From assembly GCA_030746555.1 (NCBI GenBank), contig JASLMK010000066.1:62001-126000 (forward strand): a stretch of 64,000 nt of DNA. The letters are read 5' to 3'. Origin of the DNA: Planctomycetota bacterium. GTDB taxonomy: Bacteria; Planctomycetota; UBA1135; GCA-002686595. The position numbers were made by a program, and so were the translations under genes. Under the pieces are notes generated by a model. The model did no database searches and was not told the DNA's origin. It saw only the letters and a list, made by a program, of their open reading frames with translations. The stretch's first letter is position 1. The number at the start of each line of letters is the position of its first letter. Positions 36,227 to 44,879 of this stretch are shown piece after piece.

Positions 36227-37708
36227 ATGTGCGGATTCATCGGCATTCACGGCCCCAGCGGCGCTGACGTTGCGCCCGAGATCTACGAGGGCCTGCTCGC
36301 GGTGCAGCACCGCGGCCAGGACGCCGCGGGGATCGTCACCTTCACCGACAGCTTCCATGTGAAGAAGGGCCTGGGGTTGGTGCTGGAGGTCTTCGACCAG
36401 AAGAACATGGACCGGCTCAAGGGCAACCTCGGCGTCGGCCACGTGCGCTATCCGACCATCGGGGGCAACCAGAACGACGATGCTCAGCCGTTCCACCTGA
36501 CCTTCCCCATGGGCATCGCCATGGCTCACAACGGGAACGTCAGCAACTACGCGGAGCTCGTCGAGCGCCACTTCTCCAACAAGGGCGTGCGCGTCAACAG
36601 CTCCTGCGACATCGAGGTGATCCTGTTCGTGTTCGCCTCTGCGCTCAGCGAGCGCACGAAGCCGGGGAAGGCCATCGACGCCGAGGACGTCTTCGCCGCG
36701 GTCAAGGCGGTCTACGAGCAGGTCAAGGGCGCCTACTCGGTCGTCGCCACCCTGGCGGATGTGGGGATGGTGTGCTTCCGGGACCCCTACGGGATCAAGC
36801 CGATCTGCTTCGGCGAGAAGGAGACGGCCGAAGGCCGCTGGCTGGCCTGTGCCAGCGAGAGCGTCGTGCTGGACGTCAACGGCTACACCAAGACCCTCGA
36901 CATCGGGGCCGGAGAGGCGGTCTTCATCGACAACGAGCGGCGCATCTTCCACCGCGAGCTGTCGGACAAGCCTCACCGCCCGTGCATCTTCGAGCTGGTC
37001 TACTTCGCACGCCCCGATTCCTTCCTCGACGACATCTCCGTCTACAAGACCCGTGCGCGGTTCGGCCAGGCGCTCGCGGAGCAGTGGCGAGCAGAGGGAG
37101 CCCCCGAGCCCGACGTCGTGATCCCCATTCCCGACAGCTCGCGGGACGCGGCCCTGGCGATGTCCGCGGGCCTGGGCAAGCCGTACCGCGAGGGGTTGGT
37201 CAAGAACCGCTACATCGGGCGCACGTTCATCATGCCCAACCAGGCGAAGCGGCGATCCTCCGTGCGGCGCAAGCTCAACCCGATCAAGATCGAGTTCGAG
37301 GGCAAGGACGTGCTCCTGGTCGACGACTCGATCGTGCGCGGGAACACGTCGCGACGCATCGTGGAGATGGCGCGCGAGGCCGGAGCGCGGCGGGTCTTCC
37401 TTGCCTCCTGCAGCCCGATGCTGCTCGCTCCGTGCCCCTACGGCATCGACATGGCGACCAAGACCGAGTTCGTCGCCAGCGGGCGCGAGCTCGCCGAAGT
37501 CGCCGAGAGCCTGGGGGTCGACCATCTGATGTACCTGGAGCGCGAGCGCATGAACGCCGCCGGGCGCCAGGGGAACCCGTGCGTCGAGGAGTTCTGCAAC
37601 GCGTGTTTCACCGGCGAGTACCCCACCGGCGACATCACCGTCGACCGCTTGCGAGCCATCGAGGGAGACCGGACCAAGCACCGCGACGAGGTGCCCTGCG
37701 GGGGCTGA
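36227..37708 (+). CDS. purF: Amidophosphoribosyltransferase (glutamine PRPP amidotransferase)
   Basis: The first enzyme of purine synthesis, 493 residues from ATG 36227. The N-terminal Ntn-hydrolase domain begins MCGFIGIHG with the catalytic cysteine at position 2, then GLLAVQHRGQDAAGI and MAHNGNVSN. The phosphoribosyltransferase domain has the PRPP loop VLLVDDSIVRGNTSRR. Cysteines in CIFELVYFARPDS, CSPMLLAPCPYG and CNACFTGEYP resemble the 4Fe-4S ligands of Bacillus-type enzymes. An in-frame ATG at 36179 would add a 16-residue N-terminal extension that, as in Bacillus, would have to be removed. That start has a slightly better ribosome-binding site, so the true start is open. Confidence 0.95.
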   Translation: MCGFIGIHGPSGADVAPEIYEGLLAVQHRGQDAAGIVTFTDSFHVKKGLGLVLEVFDQKNMDRLKGNLGVGHVRYPTIGGNQNDDAQPFHLTFPMGIAMAHNGNVSNYAELVERHFSNKGVRVNSSCDIEVILFVFASALSERTKPGKAIDAEDVFAAVKAVYEQVKGAYSVVATLADVGMVCFRDPYGIKPICFGEKETAEGRWLACASESVVLDVNGYTKTLDIGAGEAVFIDNERRIFHRELSDKPHRPCIFELVYFARPDSFLDDISVYKTRARFGQALAEQWRAEGAPEPDVVIPIPDSSRDAALAMSAGLGKPYREGLVKNRYIGRTFIMPNQAKRRSSVRRKLNPIKIEFEGKDVLLVDDSIVRGNTSRRIVEMAREAGARRVFLASCSPMLLAPCPYGIDMATKTEFVASGRELAEVAESLGVDHLMYLERERMNAAGRQGNPCVEEFCNACFTGEYPTGDITVDRLRAIEGDRTKHRDEVPCGG

Positions 37709-37738
37709 GGGCGGCGCCTCGGGCCGCTTCGGGGCCGG

Positions 37739-37767
37739 TTGAGATCGGCCCGCGCGGGGCCTACAGT
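37739..37767 (+). promoter_or_regulatory. Sigma-70-type promoter for the glycosyltransferase gene
   Basis: TTGAGA (37739-37744) and TACAGT (37762-37767) are separated by 17 bases, in the short gap after purF and 24 bases ahead of the next ATG. The glycosyltransferase gene can thus be expressed independently of purF. Confidence 0.55.
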
Positions 37768-37791
37768 CCCGGCCCGCGGCAGCGGTCCCCC

Positions 37792-38976
37792 ATGCGCGTC
37801 CTGATCACCTCGCCCGTCTTCCCCCCCGACCTGGGCGGGCCGGCGGTGTACGTGCCCAGCCTGGGCCGCTATCTCGTCGAGCGCGGCCACCAGGTGAAGG
37901 TGATCGCCTTCTGCTCGCAACGAAGCCCGTCGGGGCACCCCTTCGAGGTTGAGGCCATCCCGAGAGGGTTCTTGCCCCTGCGCTACCTGAGGGCCTTCCT
38001 CGCGGTCTGGCGCGCGGCCCCGGCGGCGGACGTGGTCTACGTCCAGGAGCACCTCGCCCTCCTGCATGTGCTCGCCGCTCGCCTGCGCCGCACGCCGACG
38101 GTGATCCGCATCATGGTCGACGGAGCCTGGGAGATCGCCCACCGCAAGGGCTGGTGCGGCGACGACGACATCGTGGCCTTCCAGGCTCGCTCCTACGGCT
38201 GGGGCGTGGGCCTGACCCGCGCCCTGCAGCGCACCTGGTGGCGCTGGTGTACGCGGATCATCTCCTGTTCGGAGTTCCTGCGGCAGATCCTGATCCAGAG
38301 CCACGGCGTCGAGCCGGCCAAGGTGAGACGCATCTTCAACGCCTACCACGGCCCCGACCCGGACACGGTGGCTCCGACCCCCCCCGATGCCCGCGGGGAG
38401 TTGGGCCTCGACCCCCAGCGGAGGGTCGTCCTCACCATCTGCCGCCTGATGGTGTGGAAGGGGGTGGACGGCATCCTCGAGGCCATGGCCGAGCTGCCCG
38501 CCGACGTCGACCTGCTCGTGGCCGGGGACGGGGACATGGAGGAGAGCTGGAAGGCCCTCGCGGAGCGTCTGGGCCTCGGCGAGCGCGTTCGCTTCCTGGG
38601 CAACGTCCCTCACGAGCGGATCCCGCTTCTGATCCGCGCGGCGGACGTGTTCGTCCTCAACAGCCGCTACGAGGGCCTCTCCCACACCCTCCTGGAGGTC
38701 CTGCAGTTCGGCACGCCGATGGTCGTGAGCCGAGTCTGCGGCAACCCCGAGGTCGTCGAGGACGGGGTCAACGGCCTGCTCGTCGACCCGGGGGATCCCC
38801 CGGGACTCGCGCGGGCCATCGCGAGGCTGCTCGACGACGGGGAGTTGGTGGAGGCCTTCGCCGAGAACAACCGGACGCGCCGGGAGCTGTTCAGCCGCGA
38901 GGGGACCTTCGCCGAGGTCTTGGAGGTGTTGGACGACGCAGCGGCCCCTGGGGGGGCAGACTCTCCCGCAAACTAG
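37792..38976 (+). CDS. Glycosyltransferase family 4 protein
   Basis: A 394-residue GT-B glycosyltransferase. The N-terminal domain begins MRVLITSPVFPPDLGGPAVYV, the glycine-rich acceptor loop of GT4 enzymes. The C-terminal GT1-type domain has ICRLMVWKGVDGILEAM, VAGDGDMEE, VRFLGNVPHERIP, FVLNSRYEGLSHTLLEVLQFGTPMV and GLLVDPGDP, with the donor-binding E-x7-E. Substrates are unknown; a role in surface glycan or lipid decoration is inferred. A radical SAM gene follows on the same strand after 162 bases. Confidence 0.93.
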   Translation: MRVLITSPVFPPDLGGPAVYVPSLGRYLVERGHQVKVIAFCSQRSPSGHPFEVEAIPRGFLPLRYLRAFLAVWRAAPAADVVYVQEHLALLHVLAARLRRTPTVIRIMVDGAWEIAHRKGWCGDDDIVAFQARSYGWGVGLTRALQRTWWRWCTRIISCSEFLRQILIQSHGVEPAKVRRIFNAYHGPDPDTVAPTPPDARGELGLDPQRRVVLTICRLMVWKGVDGILEAMAELPADVDLLVAGDGDMEESWKALAERLGLGERVRFLGNVPHERIPLLIRAADVFVLNSRYEGLSHTLLEVLQFGTPMVVSRVCGNPEVVEDGVNGLLVDPGDPPGLARAIARLLDDGELVEAFAENNRTRRELFSREGTFAEVLEVLDDAAAPGGADSPAN

Positions 38977-39138
38977 AGGTTTTGAGCTCGGGGCTGCACT
39001 CGGCGGCCCCGATGGCCGATATACTTCCAACCAACCGCCCGCGGCGTCCCGTGCGGCCCCGGTTCCTCCGGGGCCTTCCGAGCGCGGATCGCGCCGGCCG
39101 ACTCACCCCCCACCCCATCAGGAGTCAGGCGCACGTCG

Positions 39139-40704
39139 ATGAGAGTCCTCTACGTCCAGGAGTACCTCCCCCAGGAGATGCTGGGGGCGATGTGGCTGTC
39201 GCGCGCCGTGAAGGACGCGGGGCACGAGATCCAGGCCTTGTTCCTGCCGGACAAGAACTGGCTGGCGAAGGTGCGCGAGATCGACCCGCAGGTCGTGTGC
39301 TTCTCGACGACCACGGGCATGCACCTGTACTTCGCCGACATCATGCGCAAGGTCAAGAGCGTGATGCCCGGCGTGCTGACCCTCGGCGGCGGCGCGCACC
39401 CCACCTTCAGTCCCGAGTACGTGGAGACCGAGGGGATCGACGCGATCTGCCGGGGCGAGGGTGAGTTCGCCATCGTCGAGCTCCTGGACCGGCTCGAGGC
39501 GGGCGAGGACTACCTCGACACCCGAAACTTCTGGTTCCAGGACCCCGAGACCGGCGAGGTCGTCCGCAACCCCCAGCGCCCGCTGGTCGAGGACCTCGAT
39601 GCGCTCGGCTTCCCCGATCGCTCGATCGTCTACGACGCGGGCGCGATCTACCGCGAGTCGGAGCGCAAGGTCTTCGTCACCCAGCGGGGCTGCCCGATGA
39701 ACTGCTCCTTCTGCTTCCACCACGCGTGGAAGAAGAAGGTCTACGGGGCGAAGAACAAGGAGTACACGCGCAAGCGCTCGGTCGACCATGTGATCGCCGA
39801 GATCAAGCAAGTGCGGGCGGAGTACCCGCTGAAGTTCGTCCACTTCCTCGACGACATCTTCAACCTGCGCAGCGACTGGCTGGAGGAGTTCTGCGAGAAG
39901 TACCCGCGCGAGGTCGGCTTGCCCTTCGATGTGATCTTGATGGCCAACATGACCACCGAGAAGCACATCCGAATGCTCAAGGAGGCCGGCTGTGTCTACG
40001 CACGCATCGCCTTCGAGGCGGCCAGCGACTACGTGCGCAACGCGGTGTTCCGCAAGAACACCACCCGCAAGCAGCTCACCGACGCCGCGGGCTGGATCAA
40101 GGACCAGGGGATCCGGCTCGGCTCGCTCAACATGCTCGGCGGCCCGGGAGGGACGATCGACGATGAGTGGGAGACGGTGCGGCTCAACATGGAGTGCGAG
40201 GTCGACCACCCGCTCGTCTCGATCATGCAGCCCTACCCCGAGTTCGACATCAACGACATGACCAAGGACATGGGGTACGCGGTGGCCGGCTACGACGATT
40301 TCCCGATCAAGTTCAACCGCACCTCCACGATCGAGTTCGACGAGAAGCACGTGATCGAGAACCTGCACAAGTGGTTCCCGCTCGTGGTGCGCTACCCCTG
40401 GCTCGAGGGCATCGCGCGGCGGGCCGTGAGGGTCCGCAAGCTCTCCTGGCTCTACCTGATCATGTACATGCTGTACTCGGAGTACATGGTCGCCGAGCAG
40501 CAGGAGTTGTACTCCCGCGTCCAGGGCCTGCGCGGACCGAAGCACTGGGCTCCGGCGGACTTCACGCGGCGCCTGGCCACCAAGGGTGTCCTGCGCGTGT
40601 ACGAGGCGCTGTTCGCGCGCTACATCGACCGCTTCTTCACGCCGCGCAAGCTGGCCCTCAGCCTGCAGATGGGCGACGAGCGGGTCGTGGCCCACATGGA
40701 CTGA
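39139..40704 (+). CDS. B12-binding-type radical SAM protein
   Basis: A 521-residue enzyme. Residues about 1-130 form a cobalamin-binding-like domain (LGGGAHPTFSPEYV, RGEGEFAIVELLDRL). The radical SAM cluster motif is GCPMNCSFCFH (C-x3-C-x2-C), followed by HFLDDIFNLRSDWLEEF and GSLNMLGGPGGTIDDE. It belongs to the broad BchE/hopanoid-methylase-like group that modifies unreactive carbons of lipids, pigments or natural products. The C-terminal ~130 residues are an amphipathic helical part with LSWLYLIMYMLYSEYM, compatible with membrane association. A TATACT at 39020-39025 may be a -10 element. Substrate unknown. Confidence 0.9.
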   Translation: MRVLYVQEYLPQEMLGAMWLSRAVKDAGHEIQALFLPDKNWLAKVREIDPQVVCFSTTTGMHLYFADIMRKVKSVMPGVLTLGGGAHPTFSPEYVETEGIDAICRGEGEFAIVELLDRLEAGEDYLDTRNFWFQDPETGEVVRNPQRPLVEDLDALGFPDRSIVYDAGAIYRESERKVFVTQRGCPMNCSFCFHHAWKKKVYGAKNKEYTRKRSVDHVIAEIKQVRAEYPLKFVHFLDDIFNLRSDWLEEFCEKYPREVGLPFDVILMANMTTEKHIRMLKEAGCVYARIAFEAASDYVRNAVFRKNTTRKQLTDAAGWIKDQGIRLGSLNMLGGPGGTIDDEWETVRLNMECEVDHPLVSIMQPYPEFDINDMTKDMGYAVAGYDDFPIKFNRTSTIEFDEKHVIENLHKWFPLVVRYPWLEGIARRAVRVRKLSWLYLIMYMLYSEYMVAEQQELYSRVQGLRGPKHWAPADFTRRLATKGVLRVYEALFARYIDRFFTPRKLALSLQMGDERVVAHMD

Positions 40705-40719
40705 GCGCGGCCGCCGCGC
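40705..40719. terminator. Short GC hairpin between radical SAM gene and tRNA
   Basis: GCGCGG (40705-40710), loop CCG, CCGCGC (40714-40719) begins right after the radical SAM stop codon and lies 8 bases from the 3' end of the convergent tRNA gene. It has no T-run; function as a shared terminator is inferred from position. Confidence 0.35.
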
Positions 40720-40726
40720 CGGGGCC

Positions 40727-40803
40727 TGGTACGCCCGACAGGATTCGAACCTGTGACCTTTCGCTCCGGAGGCGAACGCTCTATCCAGCTGAGCTACGGG
40801 CGC
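40727..40803 (-). tRNA. tRNA-Arg (anticodon CCG)
   Basis: A complete cloverleaf on the minus strand. Acceptor stem GCGCCCG/CGGGCGT (with a G-U first pair), D stem GCTC/GAGC, anticodon stem TTCGC/GCGAA around loop CTCCGGA (anticodon CCG), T stem ACAGG/CCTGT with loop TTCGAAT. The discriminator A is followed by an encoded CCA (40729-40727). It reads CGG arginine codons, which are frequent in this GC-rich sequence. Confidence 0.96.
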
Positions 40804-40984
40804 GTCTGGCAGGGCCTCGAAGGCCGCACATGGTAGGCGCCGCGCGGCTTCGATGGGAGGCTCCGCCGGCCTTCTCGGCTCCGCCGCAGGCGCTGCCGGT
40901 GCGAAAGCGGGGATCGCGCCGTTCGGTGGATCGGCCCCAGCGGCTCGCCAGTGAGGCCTTCGGGGGGCGCCCGAACGGCCCTCC

Positions 40985-41014
40985 TTGACGGTTTGGAGGC
41001 TTCGCGCCTACGAT
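40985..41014 (+). promoter_or_regulatory. Sigma-70-type promoter
   Basis: TTGACG (40985-40990) and TACGAT (41009-41014) are separated by 18 bases. Transcription would start near 41021, about 43 bases before the ATG at 41064. It also argues against a start at ATG 41013, which overlaps the -10 element. Confidence 0.6.
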
Positions 41015-41063
41015 GGCCGTGCTCTCCCACTCCCCTCCCCCCCCTGGCTCCGAGCGCTGTGTC

Positions 41064-42029
41064 ATGACGAACAGACTCTCCCCCCCGGGTCGTCCGAGCC
41101 GCGCCGGCGGAGCTCGGGCACGCTGGCCGCTGTCCGTGGCGGGCCTCACCGTGATCGGTGCGGCCCTGGCGGGGGTCATGACGCCACACGGGGAGCTCCT
41201 CGCCTCGGAGTTGCGCGCTCGGGACGCCGACGGCGACGGATTGTGCGACACCCAAGAAGAGGTGCTGCAGACCGCCGTGTTCGCGGCCGACACGGACAAG
41301 GACGGGTTCATTGACACCGAGGAGGTCGCCCGCAAGACCTCGGCCTACTCCGATCAGGAGACCCCCCTGCCCGCGGGCATGGACGTGGGGATGGTGGCGC
41401 GGGGCGAAGGCGGCTCGGTCCACGCCCTCGTCGCGGTCTACGTGCGGGGGGGCGACATGCACAACAAGGAGCTCGGCTTCGGCCTCGTGCTCGGCGACAG
41501 CGTGATCGAGGTGCCGGCGGAGTCCCTGCTGGCCAACGCGACGATCTCGATCGTCCCGGCGAGTGACCCCGCCGACGCCCTGGCGCTGGTCGACATCCCC
41601 TTCAGCCCCGAGCTCGTCCGCTCCTTCGGCAGCCTCTGCTTCTACACGACCCTCAGCACCCAGGGTCAGGGCACGGTGGCTGCCGCGGCCGCCATCCAGC
41701 TCGTCAGCGTGAACGGGATCGTCCACTGGGTGATGCCCGCCCAGGGCGGCGTACCGGGCATGGGCAACCGCGGAACCACCGGCGCGGGCTCGGTGTACGC
41801 GCCCATCCCCGTCGACGGAGGCTCGGGCGGCCTGCCCAGCGAGTGGATCCCCGGCGAGGTCTGCTACCAGACGACCCAGGTGGTCGGCATGCAGGGCGGG
41901 ATCGTGATCCAGGAGGTCATCTCGGCCGAGTGCATCTCGGGCTGGGACTCCTACTGCAAGCCCAACTGCGCCACCTCGGTCGGGTCGACCTACACGACCT
42001 TCGATCCCGGCTCCCTGGTCGGGGGCTGA
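41064..42029 (+). CDS. Exported protein with EF-hand/thrombospondin-3-like calcium repeats
   Basis: A 321-residue protein. After a basic N-terminus, one hydrophobic segment (PLSVAGLTVIGAALAGVMTP) serves as signal peptide or anchor. Two D-x-D-x-D-G-x2-D-x2-E motifs follow (DADGDGLCDTQEE, DTDKDGFIDTEE), typical of calcium-binding type 3 repeats. The rest is a beta-rich domain with LVAVYVRGGDMHNKELGFG and several cysteines near the C-terminus that may form disulfides. Function unknown. The upstream promoter at 40985 supports ATG 41064. An ECF sigma cassette follows after 178 bases. Confidence 0.72.
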   Translation: MTNRLSPPGRPSRAGGARARWPLSVAGLTVIGAALAGVMTPHGELLASELRARDADGDGLCDTQEEVLQTAVFAADTDKDGFIDTEEVARKTSAYSDQETPLPAGMDVGMVARGEGGSVHALVAVYVRGGDMHNKELGFGLVLGDSVIEVPAESLLANATISIVPASDPADALALVDIPFSPELVRSFGSLCFYTTLSTQGQGTVAAAAAIQLVSVNGIVHWVMPAQGGVPGMGNRGTTGAGSVYAPIPVDGGSGGLPSEWIPGEVCYQTTQVVGMQGGIVIQEVISAECISGWDSYCKPNCATSVGSTYTTFDPGSLVGG

Positions 42030-42207
42030 GGGCGCTCGGCGGTCCCGGTTTCGCGCTCGAGCGCCATGACGCCGCCGGCCCTCGGCTGGCTGCGCAGGGT
42101 GGCCCCAAGGAAAGCGCAAAACCCCGACTCGGGGGGAACCCCGGGGACCATTCGCCCGTCCTAGCGCCACCGGGATGGCTGGTCCGCGCCGCCCGGTGAC
42201 CCGACCC

Positions 42208-42819
42208 ATGTCCACAGATCCCGACCACGACCTCGTCATCGCCTGCCAGGCCGACCCGCCCGACGGGCTGGAGGGGGGGTTCCGCGACCTCTACGAGCAG
42301 TACAAGGACCGGGTCTACAACACCTGCTACCGCATCACGGGGAACCCCACCGACGCCCTCGACGCCGCCCAGGAGACCTTCGGGATCCTCTTCCGCAAGA
42401 TCGACGGCTTCCGCTTCGAGTCGCGCTTCTCCAGCTGGGTCTACCGCATCGCCGTCAACGCCAGCATCGACCTCAAGCGCAGGGCGAGCAACAGGAGCCT
42501 GGCCTCCCTGGACGCGGCCAGCTCCGACGAGTGCCGGGCCGACCACGGTGTGCCGCCTCTGGCCGACGAGGACGCCGAGAGCCCGATGGCCTGCGCATCG
42601 CGCCACGAGCTCGAGGAGGAGATCCAGGAGGCGATCCTGCGGCTCTCCCCGAAGATGCGCGCCATCACGGTGCTGCGCTACGTCGAAGGGCTCTCCTACG
42701 ATCAGATCTCCGAGGCCCTCCAGGTCTCGCTGGGGACCGTCAAGTCGCGCCTCGCTCGGGCCCACCAGGCCCTCGATCGCGAGCTCACCCCGGTCCTCGA
42801 CAAGCACTACCTCACCTGA
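42208..42819 (+). CDS. ECF RNA polymerase sigma factor 3
   Basis: A 203-residue ECF sigma factor. Region 2 is FRDLYEQYKDRVYNTCYRI and ALDAAQETFGILFRKIDGFRFESRFSSWVYRIAVNASID; region 4 is LRLSPKMRAITVLRYVEGLSYDQISEALQVSLGTVKSRLARAHQAL. It is of the RpoE type. ATG 42208 is preferred to ATG 42175 because GGTGA lies 8 bases upstream of it. The anti-sigma gene at 42930 follows after 110 bases. Confidence 0.94.
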   Translation: MSTDPDHDLVIACQADPPDGLEGGFRDLYEQYKDRVYNTCYRITGNPTDALDAAQETFGILFRKIDGFRFESRFSSWVYRIAVNASIDLKRRASNRSLASLDAASSDECRADHGVPPLADEDAESPMACASRHELEEEIQEAILRLSPKMRAITVLRYVEGLSYDQISEALQVSLGTVKSRLARAHQALDRELTPVLDKHYLT

Positions 42820-42929
42820 CCCCCGACCCCGACGAGGACTCCCCGATCCCGATCGTGTACACCTGAGACCGGATCGTCGATCACGGCCGGACCATCCCCT
42901 CGGCCCCGACGATCGCTCCCCCGCCACCC

Positions 42930-44732
42930 ATGCCCAAGACCTGTCGAGAGCACCGAGCGCGCATGACCCACGAGGTCGGCGAGCCGCGTCCGTGGGCGGA
43001 CGAGTCCGAGCGCCACCTCGCCGCCTGCGGCGAGTGTGCGGCGTGGGCTCGCCACCGGGTGCGCCAGGTCCGTGCGCTCGCTTCCCTCGCGCCCGCCGAA
43101 GCTCCCGCGGAGCTCGCACGCCGGGTCGCCGCGGAGCGCGAGACGGGGGCGGCGGGCATCCGGGCGGCGGCGCACCTGGGTCTTCTCGATGCCCGTGAGG
43201 CCCCCACCGAGCTCGACGGCCTGGTGGTGGCGGCCATGCACGCGGGACACCGCCAGGATCGGGCCACAGCCCACCTCTGCTCCCACCTGGGCGAGGGCCT
43301 GCGCGCGCCCGCCGAGCTGGAGCGGCGCCTCGCCGCCGCGACCGACCCGCCTTCGCTCTCCGATTTGGAAGCGGCCTCCCTCGAGCGGGGCGTCGCCGGC
43401 GATCTCGAGGACTTGCCGCGCGCCCTCACCTCGCGCATGACCGGCAAGCTCTCCCGCCGCCCGGCCCCCGCCCAGCTCGCCGGTGCCCTGCAGGGGCCCG
43501 GCAGCCGGCGCTGGCCCCTCGGCCTGGCAGCGGTCCTCTCGGCGGCCACCCTGGTGGCAGCCTGGAGCGGCGGCCGCTGGTGGCTGGAGGGCGCCTCGGA
43601 CCCCTCCTCGGCTCCGACGGTCCTGAGCTTCGAGGTGCGCCGGCTCGAATCGGCGGCGGAGCTGGAGCAGTTGGGTCTGGCTGGGTTCGTCGACCACGGC
43701 CTCTTGACGGCGGCCCGCGCCGCGCCCGGCGCGGCCTTCGGCGCGCGTCCCTCGACCCGGCGCGCCGTCGGGAGCGCGACCAGCGGCGCCAACTCCACGG
43801 GGGGCTCGCTGCCGGCGGCTCCGGGCGTCGGGCGCCTCACCCCCGCGGACCTGCCGCTGTTGGCCGCCGTCGCCGGCGCGTCCGAGAGCGTCGAGCACCG
43901 GGGCGTGCGGCGCGTGTTCCTCGCCAATCCCGCCCTGACTGCCGCGCCTTCGATCGAGTACCGCGAGGAGGTCGGCAGCGACGGCCTCGGCGCGTTCTTC
44001 GTGCGCCCCATCGAGGTCATCTCGCCCCCCCTCGACCCCAACGCCCTCGATCTGTTCCTGATGCTCCAGGAGGAGCGCCAGGGATTCCAGTTCCGCTATC
44101 GCGACTTCCGGATCGCCGACATCGACCTGTTCATGGCCCGCTATCAGGTCGCCGTCCGCCCCAAGGAGGAGCAGGTCGCCGGCCGGGCGTGCCAGGTCCT
44201 CGATGTGCGTCTGCGCGAGCAAGCCGAGCGGGAATACGTGCTCGCCGTGGATCCCAAGACCGGACTGCTCCTGCGCTACGAGGAGACATTCCAGACGGGC
44301 GAGCTCGTCGCGCGCGTCGAGTTCGAGTCGATCGAGCTCGAGCCCGACTTCTCCGACGGCGCCCTGACCGGCGGGCCCTCACAGTGGGCGGCCTTCGATC
44401 CCGACCACAGTCCTCCGCCCCAGGTCACCTTCGACCTCCTGCGCCCCAAGCTGCCGCCGGAGGGATACCAGCTCGCCCAGGCCTCCTCGCGCGTCGTCCT
44501 CGGCAAGCCCTGGCTGCGGCTGGTCTATCAGGACGGATTGGAGAAGGTCGTCTTCGTGCATGACGGACCCGACACCAGCGGCGGGCCGTTGCCCGGCACG
44601 GACTCGGTGGGCGTGTTCACCCTGGGCGCCTGGACCGTCGTCGAGGGGGAGATCGCCGGCCACACGGTCTTCGTCATGGGCAAGGTCGACCAGCAGGACC
44701 TGCTGGACATGCTCCAGTCGGCCTTGGAGTAG
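42930..44732 (+). CDS. Anti-sigma factor fused to an RseB/MucB-like sensor domain
   Basis: A 600-residue membrane protein. The zinc finger is C5...H29-x3-C33-x2-C36. A helical segment with several AP-x-EL-x2-R motifs follows, then one membrane helix (about 193-213, LGLAAVLSAATLVAAW). The periplasmic part (about 214-600) resembles RseB/MucB in its two sections. One runs through PSIEYREEVGSDG, EEQVAGRACQVLDVRLREQ and YVLAVDPKTGLLLRYEET. The other runs through GYQLAQASSRVV, LRLVYQDGLEKVVFVHDGP and VVEGEIAGHTVFVMGKV. In gamma-proteobacteria RseA and RseB are separate proteins that keep sigma-E inactive; here both seem to be one chain. It should control sigma factor 3. Confidence 0.75.
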   Translation: MPKTCREHRARMTHEVGEPRPWADESERHLAACGECAAWARHRVRQVRALASLAPAEAPAELARRVAAERETGAAGIRAAAHLGLLDAREAPTELDGLVVAAMHAGHRQDRATAHLCSHLGEGLRAPAELERRLAAATDPPSLSDLEAASLERGVAGDLEDLPRALTSRMTGKLSRRPAPAQLAGALQGPGSRRWPLGLAAVLSAATLVAAWSGGRWWLEGASDPSSAPTVLSFEVRRLESAAELEQLGLAGFVDHGLLTAARAAPGAAFGARPSTRRAVGSATSGANSTGGSLPAAPGVGRLTPADLPLLAAVAGASESVEHRGVRRVFLANPALTAAPSIEYREEVGSDGLGAFFVRPIEVISPPLDPNALDLFLMLQEERQGFQFRYRDFRIADIDLFMARYQVAVRPKEEQVAGRACQVLDVRLREQAEREYVLAVDPKTGLLLRYEETFQTGELVARVEFESIELEPDFSDGALTGGPSQWAAFDPDHSPPPQVTFDLLRPKLPPEGYQLAQASSRVVLGKPWLRLVYQDGLEKVVFVHDGPDTSGGPLPGTDSVGVFTLGAWTVVEGEIAGHTVFVMGKVDQQDLLDMLQSALE

Positions 44733-44879
44733 GCCGGCTGCGGGGCGCTCGCACACGGCGCGGGCGAGCACATGGCGGTCTCGCCGCGGCGCCGTCCCCG
44801 GTCCCCGACGTGGGGTAGTCTTGACCTGGAGCGGGGCGGAAACGCCCACAGACTCGCTCCCGGCCCCCCAATCCACGTC

